From positions 1-16,889 of the forward strand of contig VBPK01000145.1 of NCBI GenBank assembly GCA_005877225.1: a stretch of DNA of 16,889 bases. The letters run 5' to 3'. Position numbers and translations under genes: made by a program. Below are positions 6,803-14,149 of the stretch, in pieces (the stretch's first letter is position 1; every line of letters starts with the position of its first letter). Under the pieces are notes generated by a model. That model was given only the letters and a program-made list of their open reading frames with translations, was not told the DNA's origin and ran no database searches. The DNA comes from Nitrososphaerota archaeon. Lineage in GTDB: Archaea; Thermoproteota; Nitrososphaeria; Nitrososphaerales; Gagatemarchaeaceae.

Positions 6803-6845
6803 GGGAGGCGGAGGTCCTCCCCTCCATCACTACAAACGGTTAAAA
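6803..6845 (+). promoter_or_regulatory. liv operon promoter with upstream GC-rich dyad
   Basis: The TATA box gTTAAAA (6840-6845) is centred about 31 nt before the livK ATG at 6874, leaving a leader of only a few bases. A perfect 6 bp inverted repeat, GGGAGG (6803-6808) and CCTCCC (6816-6821) with a 7 bp spacer, lies about 18 bp upstream of the box. It could be a regulator site for the operon or a short hairpin. Confidence 0.5.
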
Positions 6846-6873
6846 GTCGAGATTGCGAACGACTCGGTACCCT

Positions 6874-8148
6874 ATGCTGAAGAGACGCGTAGGAATCACG
6901 ACCAAGACAACCGCGATCATCGTCGCCGCCATAATCTTGGTAGTGGCAGGGGGCACCAGCGCTTACTATCTGACGCTGCCCACCAAGCCGCCGCCGGGCG
7001 GGACCGTCAAGGTGGGATTCTCAATTTCCCTGACGGGTAGTTTCAATGTCGAGGGTGCTGCTTCGCTCAACGGAATGAAGACCGCGACCCAGTGGCTAAA
7101 CAGCAACGGCGGCATCATAGTGAACGGCAAGTCCTACAACATGACGCTCGACTACACTGATGACGCAAGCCAAACGAGCAACATCGTTCCGCTCTACACC
7201 AAGCTCGTGCAGCAGGACAATGCCCAGTTCCTCCTCGCGCCTTACAGTAGTGGTCTAACAGCCGCCGCCGCACCCATCGCTGAGCAGTTTGGGACGATAA
7301 TGCTCTCGCACGGGGGCTCGGCGGACAGCATCTGGCGGCAGGGCTACAAGAACGTCTTCGAGGTGCTGAGCCCTGCTTCGACGTACCTCAGGGTGGCGAT
7401 CGATTGGCTCAAGGCGAACCATCCGAGCGACAAGCTCGCTGTCATTTACGCTGGCGATTCGTTCTCGACGACCGCGGCTCTGGCAGCGATAAACTACTCA
7501 AAGGCCCAGGGCTTCCAGGTAGTCTATCAGTCGTCTTACCCGACGACCGTCAACGACGTTACGCCGCAGCTAACAGCCGCGAAGAGCGCGGGTGCCGACG
7601 ACCTCCTGGGCGGAGGTCACTTCAATGACGGTCTGCTCCTCGCTAAGCAACTGGCGCAGGTCGGATGGACTCCGAAGTTCATCTCGCTCTTGGTCGCCGT
7701 CACGGAACCTACCTTCCAGCAACAGCTGGGCACGGCCGCAAACCTGGTAACGGGCCCCTCCCAATGGGAGCACACAGTCGCGTACACCTCCGACCAGGCA
7801 AAATCCCTCGGCCTGGACTGGTTCGGTCCGACCGTCGCGCAGTTCACCCAGCTTTACCAGCAAGTCTCAGGAGGGAAGACACCCACCTACCACTCCGGTG
7901 AAGCAGCGGGAACGATCTTCGTCCTGGCCAAGGCGATCCAGTCTGCCAACAGCTTCGACGCCACTTCGGTAAAGCAGGTGCTCTCCAGCCTGAACTTCAT
8001 GTCGTTCTTTGGGCAATTCCAGGTGGACCAGACCGGAAAGCAGACCGCCCATGCGATGGTCCTCGTTCAGTGGCAGAACGGCGTCCTGAAGGTGGTGTAT
8101 CCGACGACCGTAGCCGAGACGCAACCCCAGTACCCATACGGTGCCTAG
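6874..8148 (+). CDS. livK: Branched-chain amino acid-type ABC transporter substrate-binding protein
   Basis: A 424-residue periplasmic-binding-fold protein (Peripla_BP_6 / LivK type) held outside the cell membrane. It has a basic start and one hydrophobic segment (TTAIIVAAIILVVAGGTSAY, about residues 11-32) acting as a membrane anchor. There is no lipobox cysteine, as is common in archaea. A Pro-rich linker (PTKPPPGG) leads to VKVGFSISLTGSF, the characteristic first strand, then LSHGGSAD and VAIDWLKANHPSDKLAVIY. The ATG at 6874 is preferred over an in-frame TTG at 6853 because the TATA box centred at 6842 would leave the TTG too close to the transcription start. It is first in a five-gene importer operon. 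The ligand may be a branched-chain amino acid or another amide such as urea; the sequence does not say which. Confidence 0.92.
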   Translation: MLKRRVGITTKTTAIIVAAIILVVAGGTSAYYLTLPTKPPPGGTVKVGFSISLTGSFNVEGAASLNGMKTATQWLNSNGGIIVNGKSYNMTLDYTDDASQTSNIVPLYTKLVQQDNAQFLLAPYSSGLTAAAAPIAEQFGTIMLSHGGSADSIWRQGYKNVFEVLSPASTYLRVAIDWLKANHPSDKLAVIYAGDSFSTTAALAAINYSKAQGFQVVYQSSYPTTVNDVTPQLTAAKSAGADDLLGGGHFNDGLLLAKQLAQVGWTPKFISLLVAVTEPTFQQQLGTAANLVTGPSQWEHTVAYTSDQAKSLGLDWFGPTVAQFTQLYQQVSGGKTPTYHSGEAAGTIFVLAKAIQSANSFDATSVKQVLSSLNFMSFFGQFQVDQTGKQTAHAMVLVQWQNGVLKVVYPTTVAETQPQYPYGA

Positions 8149-8157
8149 TCCTTCGAC

Positions 8158-9042
8158 ATGGTCGCCCTCGCGGTCATTCTTTCGGACCTCCTATTCGGGA
8201 TGATGCTCGGTTGTGTCTTCGCGGTCGTCGCCCACGGGCTGAACCTGATCTGGGGAGTCGTGAAGGTCGTGAATATCGCGCACGGCGAGTTCATCATGCT
8301 GGGTGCGTACGGCGCCTACTTTCTGAACGTCTTCGGCGGATTCAATCCTCTCCTCAGCGCGGTCGTGGACGGTGCTCTCGGCATCTTCGTGGGGTACGCA
8401 TTCTACTTCAGTTTCCTTCATAGGGAGCTGAGGGGGAAGGAAAGAATAACCCTGAGAAGTGAGATGGTCACCCTCGTCTCCACTTTCGGCCTGAGCCTCT
8501 TCATGAGCAACTTGGCCGTGGTTGCCTTCACCGGCGACTTCGTAGGGATAAACTGGTCGCCCGGCACGGTCGCCCTCGGATTCCTCGAGTTACCCCTCGG
8601 CGCGCTCTACGTCACTATCTTGGCCGTCCTCATCATATCGACCTCGGTCGTCTTCCTCGACAGAACTTACATCGGGAACGCCATTAAAGCATACAGCCAG
8701 GACATAACGGCCACGCAGCTCGTCGGAGCGAACCCCACCAAGGTGGCCTCTCTCGCAACCGCCCTCGGATTCTCGATCACGATGGCAGGTGGGGCCCTCT
8801 TGACCGTATGGATTCCGACCGGAATTAACCCGTACATGGGAGCACTCTACGCTCCGATCAGCTTCGTCATAGTCGTCCTCGGAGGTCCGGGAAAGATGCT
8901 CGGCTCTCTCTTGGGAGGGCTCACCCTCGGGGTGGTGATTGACGTGCTTCAGGCGTTCGTGCCCGTTTCCCTCGCTTACGCCGTTGCGTTCCTCCTTCTT
9001 ATTCCGGTCCTCCTCTTCCGTCCAGAGGGGATAGTAAAGTGA
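8158..9042 (+). CDS. livH: Branched-chain amino acid ABC transporter permease LivH
   Basis: A 294-residue polytopic permease of the LivH family, one half of the membrane channel of the importer. It has about eight hydrophobic segments and the family motif GVVKVVNIAHGEFIMLGAYG near residues 36-56. A cytoplasmic coupling region follows (AYSQDITATQLVGANPTKVA), then the conserved IVVLGGPGKMLGSLLGGLTL near the C-terminus, ending LLFRPEGIVK, the usual LivH ending. It starts 9 nt after the livK stop without a clear Shine-Dalgarno site and overlaps livM by GTGA. Confidence 0.93.
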   Translation: MVALAVILSDLLFGMMLGCVFAVVAHGLNLIWGVVKVVNIAHGEFIMLGAYGAYFLNVFGGFNPLLSAVVDGALGIFVGYAFYFSFLHRELRGKERITLRSEMVTLVSTFGLSLFMSNLAVVAFTGDFVGINWSPGTVALGFLELPLGALYVTILAVLIISTSVVFLDRTYIGNAIKAYSQDITATQLVGANPTKVASLATALGFSITMAGGALLTVWIPTGINPYMGALYAPISFVIVVLGGPGKMLGSLLGGLTLGVVIDVLQAFVPVSLAYAVAFLLLIPVLLFRPEGIVK

Positions 9043-9974
9043 GGATTGCGGGGCTCGGGGTCACTTTCTTTGGCTTACTCGCGCTCATGCTACTCCTCCT
9101 GATTCTTCCGTTCGCCTTTCCCTTCTCGACATCAGTCATACTGATCAACCTGCTCTTCTACACAGCTCTCGCGTACTCCATCAACTTCATCACGGGAATG
9201 ACCGGGTACGTCAGCTTCGGACACGTGGTCTTCCTAGGTATAGGAGCTTACGCCCTGGGCGCTTCCGCGGACGTATACGGGCTCGACCCCGTTCTCGGTG
9301 TCCTGCTGGGCGCCGCCCTCGGGCTAGTCTTCGCCCTGGCGATAGGCCTCGTCACGCTACGCTTCAGGGGAGTCTACTTCGCGATCTCGACGGTCGTCAT
9401 CGCGCTCGCGGCCCTGAACATAGTGCTGGAACTACCACAACTCGGTGGGAGTCAGGGCATAATCCTGAACCTCGGTTTTCAACCCTACTCGTGGTATTAT
9501 ACGATTTGGGGAATCGTGCTTTTCGAGATGCTCATCACTTACTACATCAATAGGGGAAAGCTGGGGCTCGGAATCCGCGCAATAAAGAGCGACGAAGACG
9601 CGGCGAGGTCCGTAGGGGTCAACGTCTCCGCCCTCAAGCTTTACCTCTTTGGTCTTAGCGGGCTCTTCGCAGGTGCGGGCGGCGCGGTCTTCGCTTGGAC
9701 GACGTCGGGGGTATTTCCGTACGAAACCTTCAGCCTGACCTTCTCACTCCAGATGCTGGCGATGATCATCATAGGAGGGGTAGGGACATCGCTCGGACCG
9801 ATACTCGGAGCAGTCGTCGTCTATCTTCCGTCATACTATTTCCTCACCGTTGCGATAGGCACACAGCTGATCATAATCGGCTTCGCGGTCGTGGTAATCG
9901 CTCTTTTCATTCCGGAAGGGATAGTCGGCACGCTCAAACGGCGTTCTGCCTCGCTAAGGGAACTGTTGGAGTGA
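9039..9974 (+). CDS. livM: Branched-chain amino acid ABC transporter permease LivM
   Basis: A 311-residue polytopic permease, the partner of LivH. The family signature INFITGMTGYVSFGHVVFLG lies near residues 47-68 and the coupling loop GIRAIKSDEDAARSVGVNV near 180-200. The conserved MIIIGGVGTSLGPILGAVVV follows, and the protein ends after PEGIVGTLKRR. The GTG start overlaps the livH stop (9039-9042), so translation is probably coupled. Length and topology are normal for the family. Confidence 0.93.
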   Translation: MRIAGLGVTFFGLLALMLLLLILPFAFPFSTSVILINLLFYTALAYSINFITGMTGYVSFGHVVFLGIGAYALGASADVYGLDPVLGVLLGAALGLVFALAIGLVTLRFRGVYFAISTVVIALAALNIVLELPQLGGSQGIILNLGFQPYSWYYTIWGIVLFEMLITYYINRGKLGLGIRAIKSDEDAARSVGVNVSALKLYLFGLSGLFAGAGGAVFAWTTSGVFPYETFSLTFSLQMLAMIIIGGVGTSLGPILGAVVVYLPSYYFLTVAIGTQLIIIGFAVVVIALFIPEGIVGTLKRRSASLRELLE

Positions 9975-9975
9975 G

Positions 9976-10719
9976 ATGCCAACCCTGCGCACCGAGGCTG
10001 TCAGCAAGGAGTTCGGGGGAGTCCAGGCTCTCAAAGGAGTTACCATCTCGCTCCCCGCTGGGAGCACGCTCGGGCTCATTGGACCGAACGGTTCTGGAAA
10101 GACGACGCTCCTGAACATCATCGCCGGACTCGAGAAGCCGACCTCGGGCGCGGTCATGCTGGGGGAGACAAGAATCGACCACCTTCCCGCGAACGCGATC
10201 GTGAAGCTGGGGGTCGCCAAGACTCACCAGATTCCCCGACCATTTGCGGAGATGACGACAAGAGAGAACGTCTCCGTCGCGGTCATGTACGGTAGGAGAC
10301 GAATCAAGGACACCAAGCGCTCGCTGAATGAAGCTGACCGTCTGCTCTCGCTCTTGGGGATGGATGCTCGGCGAGATTTGCCGGCCAGCAGTCTAACGGT
10401 CCAGGAGAAGAAGAGGCTGGAGCTCGCGAGAGCGCTGGCGACGGGAGCGGAAGTAATCCTGCTCGACGAGGTCTTCGCGGGTCTGTCCTCCGATGAACTC
10501 AGAGACTCGATTCAACTCTTCAGGAAGATCCGGGGCGAGGTAGGTTTCTCCGCGCTGATCGTGGAGCACGTGATGGGGGCGGTCCTCACGCTGGCCGAGA
10601 GGGTTGTGGTTCTTGAGGAGGGGGCGAAGATTGCGGAAGGCACGCCGGATGAGGTGGTTCACAACGAGGCGGTGATAAGGGCGTACCTGGGTTTCGAGGA
10701 AAATGACTCTCCTGGTTGA
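9976..10719 (+). CDS. livG: Branched-chain amino acid ABC transporter ATP-binding protein LivG
   Basis: A 247-residue ABC ATPase driving the importer from the cytoplasmic face. Walker A is GPNGSGKTTL, Walker B is VILLDEVFAGL and the H-loop is LIVEHVM. HQIPRPFAEMTTRENVSVAV is the typical LivG Q-loop region. The ABC signature reads LTVQEKKRLELARAL instead of the usual LSYGQQRRLEIARAL, so the serine-glycine pair of the C-loop is replaced by T-V; this departure is uncommon but seen in some LivG-like proteins. It starts 1 nt after the livM stop, with GGAG a few bases upstream. The coding region overlaps livF by 17 nt. Confidence 0.93.
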   Translation: MPTLRTEAVSKEFGGVQALKGVTISLPAGSTLGLIGPNGSGKTTLLNIIAGLEKPTSGAVMLGETRIDHLPANAIVKLGVAKTHQIPRPFAEMTTRENVSVAVMYGRRRIKDTKRSLNEADRLLSLLGMDARRDLPASSLTVQEKKRLELARALATGAEVILLDEVFAGLSSDELRDSIQLFRKIRGEVGFSALIVEHVMGAVLTLAERVVVLEEGAKIAEGTPDEVVHNEAVIRAYLGFEENDSPG

Positions 10720-11413
10720 AGGCATCAGCACAGGATACGGGGAGACGCAGGTTCTGTACGACGTGAGCCTGCGGACAGAGGACCGATCCCTCACCGTCAT
10801 GGTTGGTCCAAACGGAGCGGGAAAGTCGACCACCCTGAGAACGATCACGGGCCTGCAGAGGGTGTGGCGAGGGAGGGTTGGCTTCGACGGCAATGATATC
10901 ACAAGCCTCCCCGCATTCGCCAGAGTCGAACTCGGGATGGCCTCAGCGCCGGAGGGGCGGCGCCTCTTTCCGCTCTTGACGACGGAGGGAAACTTGAGAC
11001 TCGGTGCGTATTGCAGGAGGGCCAGAGACTCCGCGGAGGATTCGCTCAGCCAGGTCTATTCTCTGTTCCCCAAGCTGAAGGAAAGAAGGTCGATAAAGGC
11101 TGGGAGATTGAGCGGCGGCGAGCAGCAGATGGCAGCGATCGGGAGGGCCCTCATGTCGAAACCAACACTGTTGATCTTGGACGAACCGAGTCTGGGGATC
11201 GCGCCAATTCTCATCAAGGAGATCTTCGAGACGGTGAAGGAACTCGAGAAGGGAGGCCTCTCTATACTGATGGTAGAGCAGAATGCGTATCAGGCTCTAA
11301 AGTACGCGGATTACGCTTACATTCTGCAGATGGGGAGAGTACTCAGGTCGGGTACGCCTTCGGAGCTAAAGAATGTGGAAGAACTGAGGAAAGCCTACTT
11401 TTCGATCGTATAG
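10703..11413 (+). CDS. livF: Branched-chain amino acid ABC transporter ATP-binding protein LivF
   Basis: A 236-residue ABC ATPase, the second motor subunit of the importer. It has Walker A GPNGAGKSTTL, a canonical signature LSGGEQQMAAIGRAL, Walker B LLILDEPSLGIAP and H-loop MVEQNA, all with standard LivF wording. The region APEGRRLFPLLTTEGNLRLG is also diagnostic. The ATG at 10703 lies inside the end of livG (17 nt overlap). It is the last gene of the operon, and repeat copy E begins about 95 bp after its stop. No strong terminator is seen, though archaeal terminators are often only T-rich tracts. Confidence 0.93.
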   Translation: MTLLVEGISTGYGETQVLYDVSLRTEDRSLTVMVGPNGAGKSTTLRTITGLQRVWRGRVGFDGNDITSLPAFARVELGMASAPEGRRLFPLLTTEGNLRLGAYCRRARDSAEDSLSQVYSLFPKLKERRSIKAGRLSGGEQQMAAIGRALMSKPTLLILDEPSLGIAPILIKEIFETVKELEKGGLSILMVEQNAYQALKYADYAYILQMGRVLRSGTPSELKNVEELRKAYFSIV

Positions 11414-11506
11414 AGATCGTCATCATTCTTGGTGTGATTAAGCTTGGTTATCGCCAGCTGGCGTAAGACTTCCTCTACCACTTTCGACTCATTGACGAAA
11501 ACTACC

Positions 11507-11773
11507 TACCTCGACGGGTCGCTTTTTCGGGCATGTCTTCGTTCTTCTGCATGACGATAGCACCTCCGGTGAGGGACGAAGAGCCGACAGAGGGAGCACC
11601 TACACCACTCTCCTCTTCTCCGTTCCCGACCGGGTTGCTTCATCGCGCCTGGCTTGGCCTGTGGAACGGCTTTTTTGCCCATGACTTGCCCTGAGTTTTC
11701 TTTCAGGAGTGCAATTGGGCGCTCCCCAGTCCGGATATACATTGGAAAATTTCTTTCAAGCGCCCATGTCGAG
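11507..11773 (-). repeat. Dispersed repeat, copy E
   Basis: This copy is full length at both ends and very close to copy A. It carries the hairpin arms CCTGA (11690-11694) and TCAGG (11703-11707). Its box at 11754-11759 is TTGAAA where A and B have TTAAAA, so promoter activity may be weaker. The ends show an imperfect inverted repeat: TCGACGGGTCGCTTTTTC at 11511-11528 against TCGACATGGGCGCTTGAAAG read inward from 11773. The direct repeat F1 begins at its right edge. Confidence 0.8.
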
Positions 11774-11802
11774 CGCGAGGTAACGGCGCAAGATTCAGAC
11801 AT
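11767..11802 (+). repeat. Short direct repeat F1
   Basis: TGTCGAGCGCGAGGTA, then CGGCG and GATTC, recur at 12978-13012 in the same orientation with about five differences and a one-base gap over 35 bp. GTATCCT follows in both copies a little downstream. The pair brackets the Panacea-like/PIN gene pair. Confidence 0.7.
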
Positions 11803-11892
11803 CTGCGGCAAAATATCTTGAGGTATCCTGAGCAGTTTCGAGCCTTCGCCCTGCGCCCGCCGAATGTACGGTGCGAAGCATCGTAGGCGCCA

Positions 11893-12411
11893 TCAGGGTA
11901 TTGGTTTGATCCTTAGCTTCTCCAAATTGTGGTCCTCGCGGAACTGCTGGACCGCCTCCTGAACTTTTCGACACGAAAGTAGGTGTCTGTCGACCGTGTA
12001 TACGGTGATGGCGGCAGGGTCCACCATGGCATACGCAAGCATCGAGGCGTCGGCTTGAGCCGATTCCATATCGTTACAGCAATGACCAATCGAGCCAAGG
12101 GCTTCATGAATGTTTGATGCAGTTCCCTTCAGCTTCGGTGAGTAGGGTTCGAATCTCTTGCCCATCTTCCTGACGAATTCCCACAGCTTCCTCAAGGAGG
12201 CCTCTTCGGGTATCTTTCTCCTCAAGAACTCGACAAGAACCTCGCCCAGCGCGGTAATGGAGATCCGGAGCTTCGTGTTTGGCTCGTGTTCTAACACTCG
12301 GTCAAGGAATCTCTTGCAAACTTCGTGCTCAAGTCGGATGTCTCTCGCGTCCGGCATGAACGCCGCAATTAGGATGAAAGAATCCAGGTGTTTGACGATA
12401 AGTTCTGGCAA
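11893..12411 (-). CDS. PIN-domain protein, candidate ribonuclease toxin
   Basis: A 172-residue protein with a PIN-like fold. Acidic residues are placed as in PIN nucleases: D10 (HLDSFILIAAF), E57 (ITALGEVLVEF), D121 (AQADASMLAYAM) and D141 (VYTVDRHLL). It is about 40 residues longer than typical VapC, with extra helical sequence between the second and third acidic positions. The start is TTG 12411, the only start codon in frame after an upstream TAA, 10 nt downstream of the Panacea-like gene's stop, so the two form an operon. There is no AbrB, RHH or Phd-type antitoxin next to it. By guilt-by-association it would be a Mg2+-dependent RNase toxin restrained by the neighbour. It could also be an RNA-processing PIN protein rather than a toxin. 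Confidence 0.72.
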   Translation of the reverse strand: MPELIVKHLDSFILIAAFMPDARDIRLEHEVCKRFLDRVLEHEPNTKLRISITALGEVLVEFLRRKIPEEASLRKLWEFVRKMGKRFEPYSPKLKGTASNIHEALGSIGHCCNDMESAQADASMLAYAMVDPAAITVYTVDRHLLSCRKVQEAVQQFREDHNLEKLRIKPIP

Positions 12412-12421
12412 GAACGATCGT

Positions 12422-12895
12422 TCAGAATCGGAGGCTAAACTTCTGTCTTAGGGAATGCGCACTTTTGACGGACTTTCTTATCTCGTCGTCACCGTAATCG
12501 GGCTTCAAGTTGCTAACTTGTGTCACGATGACTTCGTCTGGCTCATCTGGGTTATACTGGATTGTTGAAATGACCGTGGCAAGCAGTTCAAGTTGTCTAG
12601 TGCTCATCTTTGAAACCGTATCGACATACGCCTTCACGCTTTCCGGGAGGTTGAGTTTCGCTGGTTCAACGGAGTCGAGTTCATAGTATACCCTAGCCAG
12701 AGTAGGCGAGTAGGGACCGTGTATGTAGAGGTTATACGCGAAACCCAGATATTCAGAGAGCCGAGGATGCAGCTGGAGGAGGAAGATTTTCTTCTGGGCA
12801 TCTATCCGCTGGCGAAAACTACGCTTTATCTCTTCGAGGTCAGTCCCGCTCAGTGCTAATAGGGTCTTGACAACACCAGCTGTGGCCAGTACCAA
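12422..12895 (-). CDS. YwgA/Panacea-like protein, candidate antitoxin
   Basis: A 157-residue protein. The core at residues 33-73 reads AQKKIFLLQLHPRLSEYLGF, then AYNLYIHGPYSPTLARVYYEL; the YxxGPYSxxL pattern after an IFLLQ helix is the hallmark of YwgA-like and Panacea (DUF4065-type) domains. A second helical part (STRQLELLATVISTIQYNPD) and a C-terminal KPDYGDDEIRKSV also fit that architecture. Panacea domains are known as versatile antitoxins that pair with many unrelated toxins, and YwgA relatives are annotated as uncharacterised regulators. The TTG at 12895 follows a TATA box by about 30 nt and directly follows an in-frame TGA, so no longer start exists. The gene precedes the PIN gene by 10 nt, the antitoxin-first order usual in TA operons. 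Domain recognition is by motif only. Confidence 0.6.
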   Translation of the reverse strand: MVLATAGVVKTLLALSGTDLEEIKRSFRQRIDAQKKIFLLQLHPRLSEYLGFAYNLYIHGPYSPTLARVYYELDSVEPAKLNLPESVKAYVDTVSKMSTRQLELLATVISTIQYNPDEPDEVIVTQVSNLKPDYGDDEIRKSVKSAHSLRQKFSLRF

Positions 12896-12922
12896 TCACC
12901 AGGACTTTCATTCCACCGGACC

Positions 12923-12928
12923 TTATAA
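12923..12928 (-). promoter_or_regulatory. TATA box of the Panacea-like/PIN operon
   Basis: TTATAA lies inside the palindrome ccTTATAAgg, centred about 30 nt before the TTG start at 12895 on the minus strand. The predicted transcript would have a leader of about 5 nt, with no room for a Shine-Dalgarno site. Confidence 0.6.
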
Positions 12929-12977
12929 GGAACGCGCAAAAGAGATCTTCAGCTCTGTCTTGAACTGAAGGAGCTGC

Positions 12978-13012
12978 TGTCGAGCGCGAGGTACGGCGGA
13001 GGATTCGGAGAT
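12978..13012 (+). repeat. Short direct repeat F2
   Basis: This is the second copy of F1, lacking one A after GAGGTA. It lies between the promoter of the Panacea-like gene and the 3' end of the F420-type oxidoreductase gene, so the pair F1/F2 frames exactly the two-gene unit and its promoter. Confidence 0.7.
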
Positions 13013-13054
13013 CGCCAGGATGGTCTGGTGTATCCTCACTTGTCCGGCTCCGAC

Positions 13055-13990
13055 TCAATCTAGCTTGGACATGAGGCGCCTGAGAAGTCTCAGCTGGGTC
13101 CTCACCGGCACCTGGAACGAGTTCATATCGACGAACATGTGATTCGCGCCCATCTCTGCGAACTCGGAGAGGTCGTCTGCAACCTGCTGAACAGAACCCG
13201 CCAGCAGAGCCCTCGGTTCTTTCGCAGGTTTTTCACTGATCACCGCGTTGATTCGGAGGACCACATGCATCTTGTGCGGGTTCCGACCAGCGGCTCGCGC
13301 CGCGTCCCGAAACAAGTCGATAGTCTCGCGAAGGCTTTCAAGCTTCGTCCAAGTACCGACAACAGGCATGAATCCATCCGCGATCCTTGCGGCCCTCTCC
13401 ACCGCCTGGCGGGCGTACGCACCCAGAATTACGGGGGGGCCTCCGGGCTGGACAGGCTTAGGTCCGATTCTTGATTCAGGAATGCGGTAGAACTCCCCGG
13501 AGAAGGTGACGGGGTCTGGGCCCCAGACTGCACGCAGAGCTGCTACGAACTCCTCAAACCCTCTCCCTCTTCTCTTGATCGAAACGTTTGACGTCTCAAA
13601 CTCGTCTCTCGACCAACCTTGCCCCAAGCCTGCGAGAACCCTGCCCCTGCTCAGCCGGTCCAGCGTCGCGAAGCGACGAGCCAGTATCACCGGAGCGTAG
13701 AAGAGAGCATCAACGACGCTCGTTCCAAGTTTGATCCTCCTCGTCTTTGCGGCCGCGTAAGTGAGAGACTCAATAGGGTCGTAGACCGTTGCATGCGACT
13801 CCGGCCACGGGCCACCACCGTACTGATCCCTCGGATTCGTTGGACGCAGAAGCCTGTCCTGCACCCAGAGAGAGTCGAAGCCAAGTCTCTCGGCCTCAGT
13901 TGCGACTCGCGCGATGGCTTCAGGCGACGCGTGGCGTCCGTAGTGCGGGAGCCCGATTCCAAACGCTACTCTCCGAGCCTTGGGACTCAT
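13055..13990 (-). CDS. Luciferase-like (LLM) F420-dependent oxidoreductase
   Basis: A 311-residue TIM-barrel flavin/F420 oxidoreductase of the bacterial luciferase-like family. Landmarks are VAFGIGLPHYGRHASPEAI at the first strand, EAERLGFDSLWVQDRL, and KLGTSVVDALFYAPVILARR. The diagnostic LSRGRVLAGLGQGWSRDEF is followed by PPVILGAYARQAVERAARIADGFM. In archaea such proteins usually use cofactor F420 rather than FMN; the substrate is not predictable. The ATG at 13990 begins a clean N-terminal strand, and GGAGG sits directly before it, too close to be a good ribosome site. An operator-like dyad lies about 60 bp upstream, so expression may be regulated. It is read in the same direction as the purP pair but separated from it by about 160 bp. 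Confidence 0.88.
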   Translation of the reverse strand: MSPKARRVAFGIGLPHYGRHASPEAIARVATEAERLGFDSLWVQDRLLRPTNPRDQYGGGPWPESHATVYDPIESLTYAAAKTRRIKLGTSVVDALFYAPVILARRFATLDRLSRGRVLAGLGQGWSRDEFETSNVSIKRRGRGFEEFVAALRAVWGPDPVTFSGEFYRIPESRIGPKPVQPGGPPVILGAYARQAVERAARIADGFMPVVGTWTKLESLRETIDLFRDAARAAGRNPHKMHVVLRINAVISEKPAKEPRALLAGSVQQVADDLSEFAEMGANHMFVDMNSFQVPVRTQLRLLRRLMSKLD

Positions 13991-14048
13991 CCTCCAGCCT
14001 CCAAACCTGATCTCACTCGCCCCGAAGTACTCTCTGCCCTTATCAATA

Positions 14049-14075
14049 GGTCAGTCCTTGATATGAGTACTGACC
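14049..14075. promoter_or_regulatory. 27 bp operator-like dyad upstream of the F420-type oxidoreductase
   Basis: Two perfect 7 bp arms, GGTCAGT (14049-14055) and ACTGACC (14069-14075), are separated by 13 bp containing an AT-rich centre (gatat). Two further inner positions also pair. The site lies 59-85 bp upstream of the ATG at 13990 and next to a TTGATAAG TATA-like element, a position suited to a dimeric repressor or activator. Confidence 0.55.
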
Positions 14076-14149
14076 CCGAAGTCGAGTACCACAGTCCCGC
14101 CCTAGAATCAAGTCATTCTTCAGCTGATCACACTCCCGGGTCGTTTCCA

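Noticed and set aside
12840..13058. Minus-strand ORF containing MKVLVIGTGHSW as a nucleotide-binding protein start
   Set aside because: It stops after about 20 further codons inside the Panacea-like gene, and the TATA box at 12923-12928 is too close to its internal ATG.
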